A DNA stretch of 25,109 bases. Origin: Deltaproteobacteria bacterium. Its GTDB lineage: Bacteria; Desulfobacterota; Syntrophia; Syntrophales; Smithellaceae. The stretch spans positions 1 through 25,109 of the forward strand of contig SBEK01000040.1 in assembly GCA_009668925.1 (NCBI GenBank), written 5' to 3'. Numbering within the stretch: position 1 is the first letter of the stretch; every line of letters starts with the position of its first letter. Below are positions 15,369-23,513 of the stretch, one piece after another. The notes beneath the pieces are model-generated. The model saw only the letters and a program-made list of their open reading frames with translations. It ran no database searches and was not told the DNA's origin. Made by a program: the position numbers and the translations under genes.

Positions 15369-17648
15369 ATGAAAGAAGCTTGTCGCCGGCACTTTACTCT
15401 TGTCATCATCTTTGGTTTATTGGGCTGCCTGGCACTGCCTCAGACGGCTGTCGCCCGGGAGGCCCGCCGTTATATCGCAGCGGCATCCGCCCAGTCGCCG
15501 CCGTTTTCCTATCTGGACAAAAATCTTCAACCGCAGGGCATCCTGATCGATTTCTGGAATTTATGGGCGAAAAAAAGCGGCGTCGAGATTTCCTTTGTTC
15601 TGACCAGCTTTGAGAAATGCATCGAGCTGGTGCGCACGGGCGAAGCGGATTTTCACTGCGGGATCTTCTCCTCCGAGCAGAGATCGCACTACCTCGACTT
15701 TTCCGACGGCTTCCTGGATGACACCCTTTCCCTGTTCGTTCTGGATCGACTGGATATCAAATCGCTTGCGGATCTGAAGGCGTCCCCGATCGTCGTAGGC
15801 ATCAGCCGCGAATATTATGCCGTGGAATACATCCGGCAACATCATCCCCACGTCAAAATAAAGTTGTATCCGAACAATGAAGAACTGCTGGCGGGCGCCC
15901 TCCGCCAGGAGATTGTCGCCTTTGTCGTGGATTACCCCGTCGCTTTCTACTATCTGTCCAAAGCCGAATCGCTCGGCCGGTTTGTCGCCGCAGAAGATAT
16001 TTCCAGCCAGCAATTGAGAGCGGCCGTCAAAAAAAACAATCTTCCGGTGTTGACTTTTATCAACAAAGGCATCCCGCTCATCAGCCGGGACGAATTGGCG
16101 GGTCTGTCCTATAAATGGGGTTTGAGGCAACACAGGATATTTCCGGAGTGGTTGAAGAAGGCCTTAATCGGCGGCGGCGCCCTGCTCGTTCTTCTCTCGC
16201 TTTTGATCTACTGGCTGCTCCTGAAAAGGGAGATCAGGAAGCAGACGCGCGACCTCGATGAAAAGAACCGGATTCTCACGCTCATACAGCGGGATATGAT
16301 GGAAGTGAACAGAACGGCGCAAACCCGCATGGAGGATTTGGAAAACATCAGCCGCGATAATGAGCAGATGCTGGACATCATCGCGCGCGAAATGAAGACG
16401 CCGCTCGAACATATCAACCAGGCGTCTGAAACTGGGGAGGCAGGAAATCCTGTACTCAACGATATTCACAAACAAAGTGAGGACGCGCTTCAGTTCATCG
16501 AAAAATTCATGGAAATCGCCGGCCTGGACAGGGAGACTTACCGCCAGCGCATGGAGAAGATCAATCTCCACACTTTTTTTGAAAAGAAAAGAAAAGACTT
16601 CAAGAATCTCGCCCAAATGAAACAAATAACCCTGGATATGGCCATGCCCGCGGGCCGGATAACGGCACTTCTGAATCCGGAGCATTTCGATGAACTGTGC
16701 AACAACATTTTCCTCTCCGCCGTAAAGTTCTCGGCGACCGGCGCAAAGATCACGATCAGGCTGTCACTCGAGGAGCGCCATGGTGAAAAGAAGATTATCC
16801 TCCGTTTCCTGTACCGGTCGACGGCCGGCGCGGATGCCGGCGGCAGGGAATCACAACCCATAGAAAGCACAACCGGCATGAGGCTGGCCATCGTCCAGAA
16901 ATTAATCCGGCTGCACGGCGGAAGCATTTTCACCGAGGCGGACGAAAACCGCGAACGGGTCATTGTCATAGAGCTCCCGGCCGTGGAAGAAATTGTCAAA
17001 AACTACGAAGATGTTGAAGCACAGCTGCAAACGGGAGATATTATTCTTTTCAAAGGCCTTTACTACAACAACCGGGGTGAACGATCCGTAGCGGCGGACT
17101 GGACGCACGTGGGGGTCATCGTGCGGGTTCCCGGCAATCCCTCACCGCTCGTGTGGGAATCGACACCGCTGGATAATGTGCCCGATTCGGAATTGGGCAA
17201 GAAGAAGTCGGGTGCCCAGCTTGTGGACCTCAGGGCGCGCCTGCTAAGATACGAAACGGAGACCTACGCGATCCGATTTTTAAAAGTCATCCGCGACGCG
17301 GGCATGATCAAAAATCTGTTCAGCTTCATCTACTATGCCCATGCGCTGCCTTTTCCCCACGATGTGCAAATTGTGGCCAAAGTGATTGTCGCCAAGATAG
17401 CGGGCCGCCGGTATCGCATGAAGAAACGCTATAAAAATATTTTTTGCTCGGAGCTGGTTGCCGAATCCTACATGCGGATGGGGCTCTTGCCGGAAACGCC
17501 GCCCCCGTCCGCTTACATGCCTGTGGATTTCGCCAGCGCGAAGGAACTACCACTGCTCAAAGGAGCGTATCTGAGCGGCGAGGTCATGATCAAAGTTGCC
17601 AAACAGAGCACACCAGAAATTTCGGGCGCCGGGATAAAACCTGCATGA
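15369..17648 (+). CDS. Solute-binding sensor / degenerate histidine kinase / permuted papain-fold hydrolase fusion
   Basis: A 759-residue multidomain protein. Residues 1-~30 are a signal peptide or anchor. Residues ~33-255 form a family 3 periplasmic solute-binding domain (AQSPPFSYLDKNLQPQGILIDFWN; GISREYYAVEYIRQ; VVDYPVAFYY). A membrane helix spans ~265-286 and a coiled coil ~288-335. Residues ~333-540 have histidine-kinase architecture but are degenerate: the H-box reads IAREMKTPL with R340 where the phospho-His should be. The N-box (NNIFLSAVKFS) lacks its metal-binding Asn, no DxGxG box is seen, and the G2 box is only GMRLAIVQKLIRLHGGSI. Residues ~550-745 resemble the YiiX/permuted NlpC-P60 family: GDIILFKG, then WTHVGVIV (H580) and FCSELVAES (C693). 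No partner response regulator is present. The stop overlaps the M28 peptidase start. Confidence 0.85.
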   Translation: MKEACRRHFTLVIIFGLLGCLALPQTAVAREARRYIAAASAQSPPFSYLDKNLQPQGILIDFWNLWAKKSGVEISFVLTSFEKCIELVRTGEADFHCGIFSSEQRSHYLDFSDGFLDDTLSLFVLDRLDIKSLADLKASPIVVGISREYYAVEYIRQHHPHVKIKLYPNNEELLAGALRQEIVAFVVDYPVAFYYLSKAESLGRFVAAEDISSQQLRAAVKKNNLPVLTFINKGIPLISRDELAGLSYKWGLRQHRIFPEWLKKALIGGGALLVLLSLLIYWLLLKREIRKQTRDLDEKNRILTLIQRDMMEVNRTAQTRMEDLENISRDNEQMLDIIAREMKTPLEHINQASETGEAGNPVLNDIHKQSEDALQFIEKFMEIAGLDRETYRQRMEKINLHTFFEKKRKDFKNLAQMKQITLDMAMPAGRITALLNPEHFDELCNNIFLSAVKFSATGAKITIRLSLEERHGEKKIILRFLYRSTAGADAGGRESQPIESTTGMRLAIVQKLIRLHGGSIFTEADENRERVIVIELPAVEEIVKNYEDVEAQLQTGDIILFKGLYYNNRGERSVAADWTHVGVIVRVPGNPSPLVWESTPLDNVPDSELGKKKSGAQLVDLRARLLRYETETYAIRFLKVIRDAGMIKNLFSFIYYAHALPFPHDVQIVAKVIVAKIAGRRYRMKKRYKNIFCSELVAESYMRMGLLPETPPPSAYMPVDFASAKELPLLKGAYLSGEVMIKVAKQSTPEISGAGIKPA

Positions 17649-18643
17649 CCATTTTAATAAACACCTTGCTGATTATTGTCGCGCTGCTGCTGGTCGGCAT
17701 AGCGCTGATTCTTTTTCCGATCGTAAGAATCCGCCGCATGCCTTCCGTCTGGCGACATCCGCCGCAGGATCATCTGCCGGAGCTTACGCACAACCTCTAC
17801 CACCACGTTGACGTCCTGAGCAGAGAAATCGGTTCACGAAGCCTCCGGGAGCCTCACAAACTATGTCAGGCGCAGAATTACATCGAAACATTTCTGCAAA
17901 AAATCCATTTCCCCTATGTGCTGCAGAGCTATCGGGTCAATGGGAAAACATTCAGCAATGTGATTGCCACCGCGCCGGGGAATAACAACCCGCCCGAAAC
18001 GATTGTTATCGGAGCGCATTATGACACCATTTTGAATACACCGGGCGCCGATGACAACGCCTCGGGCGTCGCGGTCCTTTTGGAAATGTGCCGGGCGCTG
18101 CAAAACAATGCGCCGGACCGAACGGTTAAACTGGTCTTTTTTACATTGGAAGAGCCGCCCGTTTTCGACACGGAGCAAATGGGAAGCTGGGTCTTCGCGA
18201 CCGACGCCCGCGCGCGCGGCGAAAATATCGCGCTGATGATTTCGCTCGACATGCTGGGCTATTACAATGACAACGAAAAGCGGCAGCAATATCCTTTGCC
18301 CCTGATGGATTTGTTCTATTCCGATACGCCGAATTTCATCGTGGTTGCCGGTGACACGCCGTGCCGGCATCTGGTCGCATCGGCCGCCGATCACATCCGC
18401 CGGACGTGTGATTTCCGGGTCGAAGATTTGACGGTGCCGCGTTTCTTCCCCGGCATTAAACTTTCGGACAACTTATCCTTCTGGAAGATGGGCTACAAAG
18501 CGATGATGATCACGGACACGGGATTTTACAGAAATCCGAACTACCATACCCAGCAGGATACGATCGAGACCTTGAATTTCGACAAACTGGCGTCGCTGTG
18601 TGAAGGGCTGATTGCCATGGCCCGGGCTCTCGGCCGCCGGTAA
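17645..18643 (+). CDS. Membrane-anchored M28 zinc peptidase
   Basis: A 332-residue protein. Residues 4-27 are an N-terminal membrane helix, so the enzyme probably faces the periplasm. The M28 di-zinc aminopeptidase fold is complete: H125 in GAHYDT, D136 in PGADDNASG, E169-E170 in FFTLEEPP (catalytic base and ligand), D202 in LDMLGYY and H301 in NPNYHTQQDT. ATG 17645 is chosen because it overlaps the preceding stop as ATGA. A longer upstream frame lies inside the preceding gene. Coupling to a papain-fold hydrolase suggests the pair acts on peptides or peptidoglycan-derived substrates in the envelope (inference). Confidence 0.92.
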   Translation: MTILINTLLIIVALLLVGIALILFPIVRIRRMPSVWRHPPQDHLPELTHNLYHHVDVLSREIGSRSLREPHKLCQAQNYIETFLQKIHFPYVLQSYRVNGKTFSNVIATAPGNNNPPETIVIGAHYDTILNTPGADDNASGVAVLLEMCRALQNNAPDRTVKLVFFTLEEPPVFDTEQMGSWVFATDARARGENIALMISLDMLGYYNDNEKRQQYPLPLMDLFYSDTPNFIVVAGDTPCRHLVASAADHIRRTCDFRVEDLTVPRFFPGIKLSDNLSFWKMGYKAMMITDTGFYRNPNYHTQQDTIETLNFDKLASLCEGLIAMARALGRR

Positions 18644-18860
18644 ACCGACCGGGCGGAAGTTTCGTACCTGAGATGCTCCAGCCCGGCGCGGAGTCCTTCG
18701 GCATTTCCCAAGCCGCTCGGGATCGCGATCGTCCCGTCGCTTAGGGATACGGCCCGCCGCTGTTTTTAAAGTCCAGGGAAGCCTTTCGTCCTGCTGGCTG
18801 CCTGCCCTTCGCGGGTCACCCGCAGGAGCATATCGGCTTCGTACAATGGATGTGTCCTCC
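18644..18860. other. Convergent gap between M28 and AHSA1 genes
   Basis: No gene. GC-rich inverted repeats are present, including CGGGA facing TCCCG around 18718-18736 and GCGGGT-C-ACCCGC around 18818-18830. The latter is enclosed by TCCTGC (18789-18794) facing GCAGGA (18829-18834). These could terminate transcripts from one or both sides, but no strong T tract follows. Confidence 0.4.
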
Positions 18861-19664
18861 TTATGGCGATACCGAGTGCGCCGCTACGTCTTCCATTCCG
18901 GGCAGGGTTCCGTCTTTCGCCAACTCTTTGGCCGCGCCTTTGTCCCCGTCGCCGAAGGCTGCTTTTTTGCCGGAAAGACTTTGTGCTTGATCCGCCTTCG
19001 GCTCTTCGCCGAGTTTCCACAGGACGTTTTCCACGTCTTTGTCGCAGACTCTGTCTTTACCAACAAATTCCTTGTCCGGATCTCCCATCACCTGGTCCAT
19101 AAGCTTCTTTTCTTCACACTCGTCCATAACGACCTCCTGCGACGCGCTCGCCGCCGCCATCACATCTAAACATCTTTCCAATTTGTTAAGGCTCGACTTC
19201 CAGCCTTCCTTCATCCCGCTTTTCTGCACGGCTTCCATCTCTTCCTTCCGAGTGGGCTTCGTATAAATAATGGAAAGTAAGGTTCCACCGCCCGGGGTTT
19301 TTTCAAAAAGTACAGTGGCCTCCATGACCTTCGGGAAACCGGCCTCCTGCCCGTAAGCGGCGGGCTCCATCATGTTGCCCTCACCATCGGAAAAATAGTC
19401 GGTCACGACCATTTTTTTAGGGGGCACGATTTCCTTATAGACCCCGGCGCTGTACATGTCTTTGTCCCATTCGGAACCCGCCGGCCCATGCATGGCAAAG
19501 ATGTATTTCCCTCCGGCTCTCACATCCACTTTGATGGACGGCGCACTGAATCCTTCCGGCCCCCACCAATGCCTGATGATGCGCGGTTCGGTCCAGGCCC
19601 GCCAGACGAGCTCGGGCGGTGCTTCAAATACTCTCTCGACGGCAATTCCCTTTTCACTTTTCAT
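18861..19664 (-). CDS. AHSA1/SRPBCC-domain protein read through into a second small protein
   Basis: Residues 1-~168 are an AHSA1-type SRPBCC (START-like) domain, a hydrophobic ligand-binding fold: AVERVFEAPPELVWRAWTEP, RHWWGPEGFSAP, DVRAGGKYIFAMHGP and GMKEGWKSSLNKLERCLD at the usual C-terminus. The frame continues ~95 residues as a charged, Lys/Asp/Glu-rich segment from M180 (MDECEEKKLMDQVMGDPD). M180 (codon 19125-19127) has GGAGGT at 19132-19137 only 4 nt upstream, as if it were an independent gene start. ATG 19664 is chosen because AAGGAG precedes it and the domain starts there; the 111 codons open further upstream look non-coding. It is either a true fusion or two genes joined by loss of a stop. 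AHSA1 proteins lack a single known function. Confidence 0.8.
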   Translation of the reverse strand: MKSEKGIAVERVFEAPPELVWRAWTEPRIIRHWWGPEGFSAPSIKVDVRAGGKYIFAMHGPAGSEWDKDMYSAGVYKEIVPPKKMVVTDYFSDGEGNMMEPAAYGQEAGFPKVMEATVLFEKTPGGGTLLSIIYTKPTRKEEMEAVQKSGMKEGWKSSLNKLERCLDVMAAASASQEVVMDECEEKKLMDQVMGDPDKEFVGKDRVCDKDVENVLWKLGEEPKADQAQSLSGKKAAFGDGDKGAAKELAKDGTLPGMEDVAAHSVSP

Positions 19665-20034
19665 CCCGGATGCTCCTTTTTTCAAATGGCTTTCGCGCCG
19701 TTTTACGACGGCTCGGCATTGTCTCCCGTGAGAAAAGATGGATCTGATCGTGGTGAAACACAATGGTGGAAAAACGTGAGGATACTGGTGGGATAAAACC
19801 ATCGGTGACCGGCCGGAAGCAGCCCCTTGACGGCGCTTAACCGGGTCTTCCGGGGTGGTGTGAATCACGGGCTGCGCCGGTGGCCCGCACGATGCCGTTC
19901 CTAAAGGCGGCCATCCGTTAAATAGATTCTTAGAAGCCGCTGCCCTGAAGCCCCGGCCTGAACTTCTGGAGGTTTCGAGGGCTCCGGCCGCGGGCATTCA
20001 TCCGCAAAAACTCCGGCTCGGGAATGACCCGCTG
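19665..20034. other. Gap between AHSA1 and SPFH-NfeD genes
   Basis: A 370-nt stretch upstream of the AHSA1 gene. The minus-strand frame is open through most of it but encodes an unconvincing Pro/Ser/Arg-rich sequence with no recognisable domain. I see no RNA gene, repeat or clear promoter in it. Confidence 0.5.
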
Positions 20035-20355
20035 CTACATGACCTGAAGCCTGTCCTGGGCGAAGCCAACCACTTTTATCGCCGAGCCGTTGGCTATGCT
20101 GTAGTTGTATATCACGGGCACTTCGAATTCCCCGAACTTTCCCTTTTCCGATGTCAGAAGCACACCCTGATCTCCCTCATTAATCTTACAATAGCGGTCC
20201 AGAAACGGCACAACGATGACCGCCCCCGGCCCTTTAAGACCCGCATACCGCCTGTGCCGAAAAAGTGCAATTCTCTGGTGTTCCGGCACCACGCGAAGGC
20301 TGACAGCCAAGAATATCATGACCACAACAACGAATATTGTTTCAACCATGTCCAT
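20035..20355 (-). CDS. Miniature stomatin-like / NfeD-like hybrid membrane protein
   Basis: A 106-residue protein. An N-terminal helix (VETIFVVVVMIFLAVSL) is followed by RVVPEHQRIALFRHRRYAGLKGPGAVIVVPFLDRYCKI, which matches the start of stomatin/SPFH proteins. The remainder (EGDQGVLLTSEKGKFGEFEVPV...IANGSAIKVVGFAQDRLQV) has the pattern of the NfeD C-terminal OB-fold: G-x-x-G, a central GK..FGE, and G-x-x-I-K-V-V near the end. Full SPFH proteins are ~250-300 residues, so the bulk of the SPFH domain is missing. NfeD and stomatins are known operon partners that act with a membrane protease. The start at 20355 has AAAGGGA upstream. Function is unknown; the hybrid reading is moderately sure. Confidence 0.7.
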   Translation of the reverse strand: MDMVETIFVVVVMIFLAVSLRVVPEHQRIALFRHRRYAGLKGPGAVIVVPFLDRYCKINEGDQGVLLTSEKGKFGEFEVPVIYNYSIANGSAIKVVGFAQDRLQVM

Positions 20356-20561
20356 TTTTTGATCCCTTTCCACGGACAGCATACGCCCGTGACGCTTGCG
20401 CGGCAAGGCCGGCTCACCATCCGCCGCTTTTCCGTTTCATTCCTCTTTTCGAAGTCCGGGCCATCGTCCTAGTATTGTGATGTGTCATAGTACAGCTTCT
20501 GAAAGAAACGCAAGAAGAAATAGAATGAGGGAAAAAGGAGAGGTTCAAGATTCAAGGCGGA

Positions 20562-20597
20562 GCTCCGCGGAAGCGGAGCGCAGTCCGGCGAATGCCG
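20562..20597. other. Two adjacent GC-rich hairpins downstream of the DUF4405 gene
   Basis: GCTCCGC-GGAA-GCGGAGC (20562-20579) is followed by CCGGC-GAAT-GCCGG (20584-20597). They lie 46 nt beyond the stop of the minus-strand cytochrome gene and could end that operon, although no U tract follows. The rest of 20356-20642 shows no gene. Confidence 0.45.
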
Positions 20598-20642
20598 GGG
20601 GCCAGGTGCAGGCTGTCGTTACACTCGGTATTGAATGCGCTT

Positions 20643-21152
20643 TTATTCACCGGATTGTTTCACTTTCGCCAAAGCGGCAACATACCAACGGAAGCTTTTT
20701 GTTACATGGATAACCAGACAGACAAACAAGAGAAATGTAATTTTGTCATGAGCCTCAATAAAGATCTTGCGTGTCCAGTCCGATCCCCCCAGAATCTTTA
20801 TAGACCAGGGTATGTATCCCGTTACACCGACAATGATAAAAATGATCGCCAGGGTAATGACGAGTTTATTCCGGGAGAACAACTTTTTCCTTATGACTGT
20901 TTTGTACCATTCCCAATGAAGAGCAATATGGAAAATGATAAGAAACGATACGATGATGATGCTGATTTTATGGCAGCTCGACCACCCCGAATAAGACGTC
21001 CCTAAAACCGGGTTGTTTTCATCAATGCTTCCCTGATGCCCCATGTGGAAGCCGAACTGCATGACAAATCCCGATAACGCCATGACTATCCCGGATAGCA
21101 GCAATCCGAGATTCGTGATCAGGTTCAATTTCAGCCGTCTTTTCTTCTGCAT
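20643..21152 (-). CDS. DUF4405-like four-helix membrane cytochrome b
   Basis: A 169-residue integral membrane protein. The four hydrophobic helices carry histidines suited to heme b: FHMGHQG, SCHKISIIIVSFLIIFHIALHWEWYK, EAHDKITFLLFVCLVIHVTKSFRWYV. The layout matches DUF4405, a family related to membrane cytochrome b subunits, so a role in electron transfer with an unidentified partner is likely. ATG 21152 (MQKKRRLK) is chosen for its AAAGG site; ATG 21185 is an alternative with GGAG 13 nt upstream that would overlap the preceding gene. Last gene of a minus-strand cluster. Confidence 0.75.
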   Translation of the reverse strand: MQKKRRLKLNLITNLGLLLSGIVMALSGFVMQFGFHMGHQGSIDENNPVLGTSYSGWSSCHKISIIIVSFLIIFHIALHWEWYKTVIRKKLFSRNKLVITLAIIFIIVGVTGYIPWSIKILGGSDWTRKIFIEAHDKITFLLFVCLVIHVTKSFRWYVAALAKVKQSGE

Positions 21153-21195
21153 CGTGCCTTTCCATTCTGGATCATGAGGATCCATATTATTTTGA

Positions 21196-23016
21196 TTACT
21201 CCAGAATGACTTCCATCCGGCACTTCCGGCAGTCAAACTCGAGGCGATAGATATGATGGGCGTCGGCCAGCTTCAAAGGCTCGCGAATATTGCGTTCCGG
21301 GTGCTGCAATTTCGGGCAGAGGTCCAGTTGATGGCGGATGCAGTAGCGGGTGGTCATGACCGTCCGGCCCGCAATGCCGGTCAGGCTTTCCAAAGCCGGC
21401 TCCGTGACGGCGGCGCCGTGGCGTTCGTAGAAGCGCCGGGCCGCACCATTCATTACGTTGGCGCGAAAGTCGAGGCGCTTCTCCGGATAGGGGAAATCGT
21501 TTTTCACAATTTGCCTTTCCCGGCGGGGATAGGCTGTAAGCCTGATTCGGGTAAGCGCATCCAGGACATCCCGCCGGATGCCGTTGAGTGTGCTTGCCGG
21601 AAGGAATTCCGGCTCGCGGGGTGAAATCGTCAATTTGCTGATCCGGTAGGGCGTATTGCCGCTGCTGACCAGTTGTTTCTCGATTTGATCCCGGGCCCTG
21701 GCGGGGTCGCGAGACGGTTGAGACGAAGCCTCTTTGAGCACCTCGGCCCGGTTACCGTCTTCATCCATTGCTGTAAGCCTGATCCATGATGGGTCTTGCC
21801 GGAAATCCAAATGGACGGCAATGCGGCGGGCGGCCGACGGTTTCTTCAGAATGCGGGCCAGAGCCGCGTCAAAGTTGCGGTACAAAAGCGTGCCTATCGC
21901 AAGCCCCTCCATGCTGCCGGGGTAAATCCGCCCCTTCTCGATCCGGTTCACGCGGAATCCGGTCAAGTCATTGTCCTTCGTGAAGAAGCATAGCCCGTCG
22001 CCGTTTTGCAGATCGGGCCGGTCCATTTGAAAATAATCTTTCCCCACGGCGGTGATTCTCCCCAGGCGCTGGCCGATGGATTTTTGCGTGTCGACGGAGG
22101 CGATTTGTTCGGGCTTCCCCGAAAGGAAATATTGGACATAGCCGCGGTTGAACGTCTTGTCTACATCAGGCTCGAATGTGAACGTGCTTGCGCCGGAGCT
22201 GCTCCGGCGATAACCGGGATTGGCGCTGATGAACTGATCGATGGCCTGACGATAGGCAGCTGTGACATTTTTCACATAATCGATCCCCTTGTATCGTCCT
22301 TCGATTTTGAAGGAACAGACGCCTGCGGCAACCAAATCCGGAATGGCCTCCATCCGGTTCATATCTTTGAGCGAGAGAAGATACTTGTCTTTCAGGATGA
22401 TGCTCCCGGCGCCGTCCCTGAGCGTGTAATGGGACCGGCAGGGCTGGGCACAAACGCCGCGGTTTCCGCTTCGGCCCGCCACGGCCTGGCTCATATAGCA
22501 TTGCCCGCTGTAAGAAACGCAAAGCGAACCGTGCACGAAAGCTTCCAGCTCTATTTTTGTCTGACGGCGGATGTCCGCAATCTCGGCAAGCGACAGTTCC
22601 CGGGCCAGAATCACGCGCTCGAAACCCACAGCCTCCAGAAACTGGACTTTGTCCGGAGCGTTATTGTGCATCTGGGTGCTGGCAATAAGGGGAATCGGAG
22701 GAAGGTCGAGCTCCAGCAGGCCCACGTCCTGGATAATCAGGCCGTCGGCGCCCAGCTGATAAACCTCGCGGATGATGTCTCGAGACTCGGCAAGTTCCGC
22801 ATCGGTCAAAATGGTATTCAGCGCGACATAAACTTTGGCATAATACAGGTGAGCATGCGAAATGAGGCGAGCCAGGTCGGCCGGGCTGACCCCCGCCTGA
22901 GCCCGCGCGGAAAATTTCGGTGCGCCGATATAGACGGCGTCCGCCCCGTGATTGACCGCCTCAATCCCGATGTCGGCATCGCCCGCGGGGGCCAGCAATT
23001 CCAGCGCTTTGGTCAT
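21196..23016 (-). CDS. rlhA: U32 family protein, RlhA-type 23S rRNA hydroxylase
   Basis: A 606-residue protein. The N-terminal U32 domain begins LELLAPAGDADIGIEAVNHGADAVYIG and carries the U32 signature EAFVHGSLCVSYSGQCYMS (residues ~158-176), with a Cys set C166, C173, C189, C193. A long second half follows, ending in four cysteines: RYCIRHQLDLC and FDCRKC. This layout matches E. coli RlhA (YdcP, ~650 residues), which hydroxylates a cytidine of 23S rRNA. Proteins of this group need cysteine-bound iron-sulfur clusters; 'peptidase' is a historical label. ATG 23016 (MTKALELLAPAGD) follows GGGGGAG by 7 nt, 4 nt after the upstream gene stop. The exact RNA target here is inferred. Confidence 0.85.
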   Translation of the reverse strand: MTKALELLAPAGDADIGIEAVNHGADAVYIGAPKFSARAQAGVSPADLARLISHAHLYYAKVYVALNTILTDAELAESRDIIREVYQLGADGLIIQDVGLLELDLPPIPLIASTQMHNNAPDKVQFLEAVGFERVILARELSLAEIADIRRQTKIELEAFVHGSLCVSYSGQCYMSQAVAGRSGNRGVCAQPCRSHYTLRDGAGSIILKDKYLLSLKDMNRMEAIPDLVAAGVCSFKIEGRYKGIDYVKNVTAAYRQAIDQFISANPGYRRSSSGASTFTFEPDVDKTFNRGYVQYFLSGKPEQIASVDTQKSIGQRLGRITAVGKDYFQMDRPDLQNGDGLCFFTKDNDLTGFRVNRIEKGRIYPGSMEGLAIGTLLYRNFDAALARILKKPSAARRIAVHLDFRQDPSWIRLTAMDEDGNRAEVLKEASSQPSRDPARARDQIEKQLVSSGNTPYRISKLTISPREPEFLPASTLNGIRRDVLDALTRIRLTAYPRRERQIVKNDFPYPEKRLDFRANVMNGAARRFYERHGAAVTEPALESLTGIAGRTVMTTRYCIRHQLDLCPKLQHPERNIREPLKLADAHHIYRLEFDCRKCRMEVILE

Positions 23017-23020
23017 GGAC

Positions 23021-23467
23021 TTACTCCCCCGACGAAAGAATCGCTCCCGCCGCGGCCTTTCTTGCGAAGTCTTCCAGGATCGGTTTGGCATCCTCCACGG
23101 AGGCGTAGGCGGTTGTTCGTATTCCGGGACTGCCCGCAATCATGGCCGACAACGGGCGGCCCTCCACAATCCGGTGAAGGCACAAAACAGGCTTCTTCAT
23201 GGCCACCGCCCAGGCCAGCTCATAGCCTACACCCAGTGAAGGCGTCGTGACCTCGGCCACAACGCAGTCGCACGTTTTAAGCCAGGCCATATCCCGGTTG
23301 TGAATGAATCGGTCGCCCGGACCGTCGTCGTCCGTGACGGACAGCGCAGGACTGCCCACGTGTTCGGTCAACACATCCCCGTACGCTCGCAGCCAGACAA
23401 TCATCGTGCCATAAACGGCCGCGTCCTCGCGGCCCGCCCGGATCGCTCCGGCAAAATAGATTTTCAT
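23021..23467 (-). CDS. DNPH1-like 2'-deoxynucleoside 5'-phosphate N-hydrolase
   Basis: A 148-residue nucleoside deoxyribosyltransferase-fold enzyme. It closely follows mammalian DNPH1 (Rcl): FAGAIRAGRED near the N-terminus, Y19, VLTEHVG, DRFIHNRDMAWL (D59), VVAEVTTPSLGVGYELAWAV (catalytic E83), LCL and LSAMI. DNPH1 hydrolyses the glycosidic bond of deoxynucleoside monophosphates, in humans notably hydroxymethyl-dUMP, cleaning the nucleotide pool. The ATG has GAGG upstream. It sits 46 nt after tctA and 4 nt before the rlhA start, a context with no obvious functional link. The family is confident, the substrate inferred. Confidence 0.88.
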   Translation of the reverse strand: MKIYFAGAIRAGREDAAVYGTMIVWLRAYGDVLTEHVGSPALSVTDDDGPGDRFIHNRDMAWLKTCDCVVAEVTTPSLGVGYELAWAVAMKKPVLCLHRIVEGRPLSAMIAGSPGIRTTAYASVEDAKPILEDFARKAAAGAILSSGE

Positions 23468-23513
23468 ATAGTCCTCATTTGATGATCCGTTTTTATTGCA
23501 TTGATCTTCATGA

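Noticed and set aside
15416..15428. Lipobox LLGC in the signal sequence of the sensor-hydrolase fusion
   Set aside because: Leu at the -2 position is atypical and a plain signal-peptide site (AVAR) follows. Lipidation cannot be decided from sequence.
19665..19997. N-terminal 111-codon extension of the AHSA1 frame
   Set aside because: Low-complexity, Pro/Ser/Arg-rich sequence. The domain begins at 19664 with its own AAGGAG site.
22006..23250. 414-codon plus-strand frame opposite the RlhA gene
   Set aside because: The minus-strand product carries the U32 signature. The plus-strand translation has no recognisable features.
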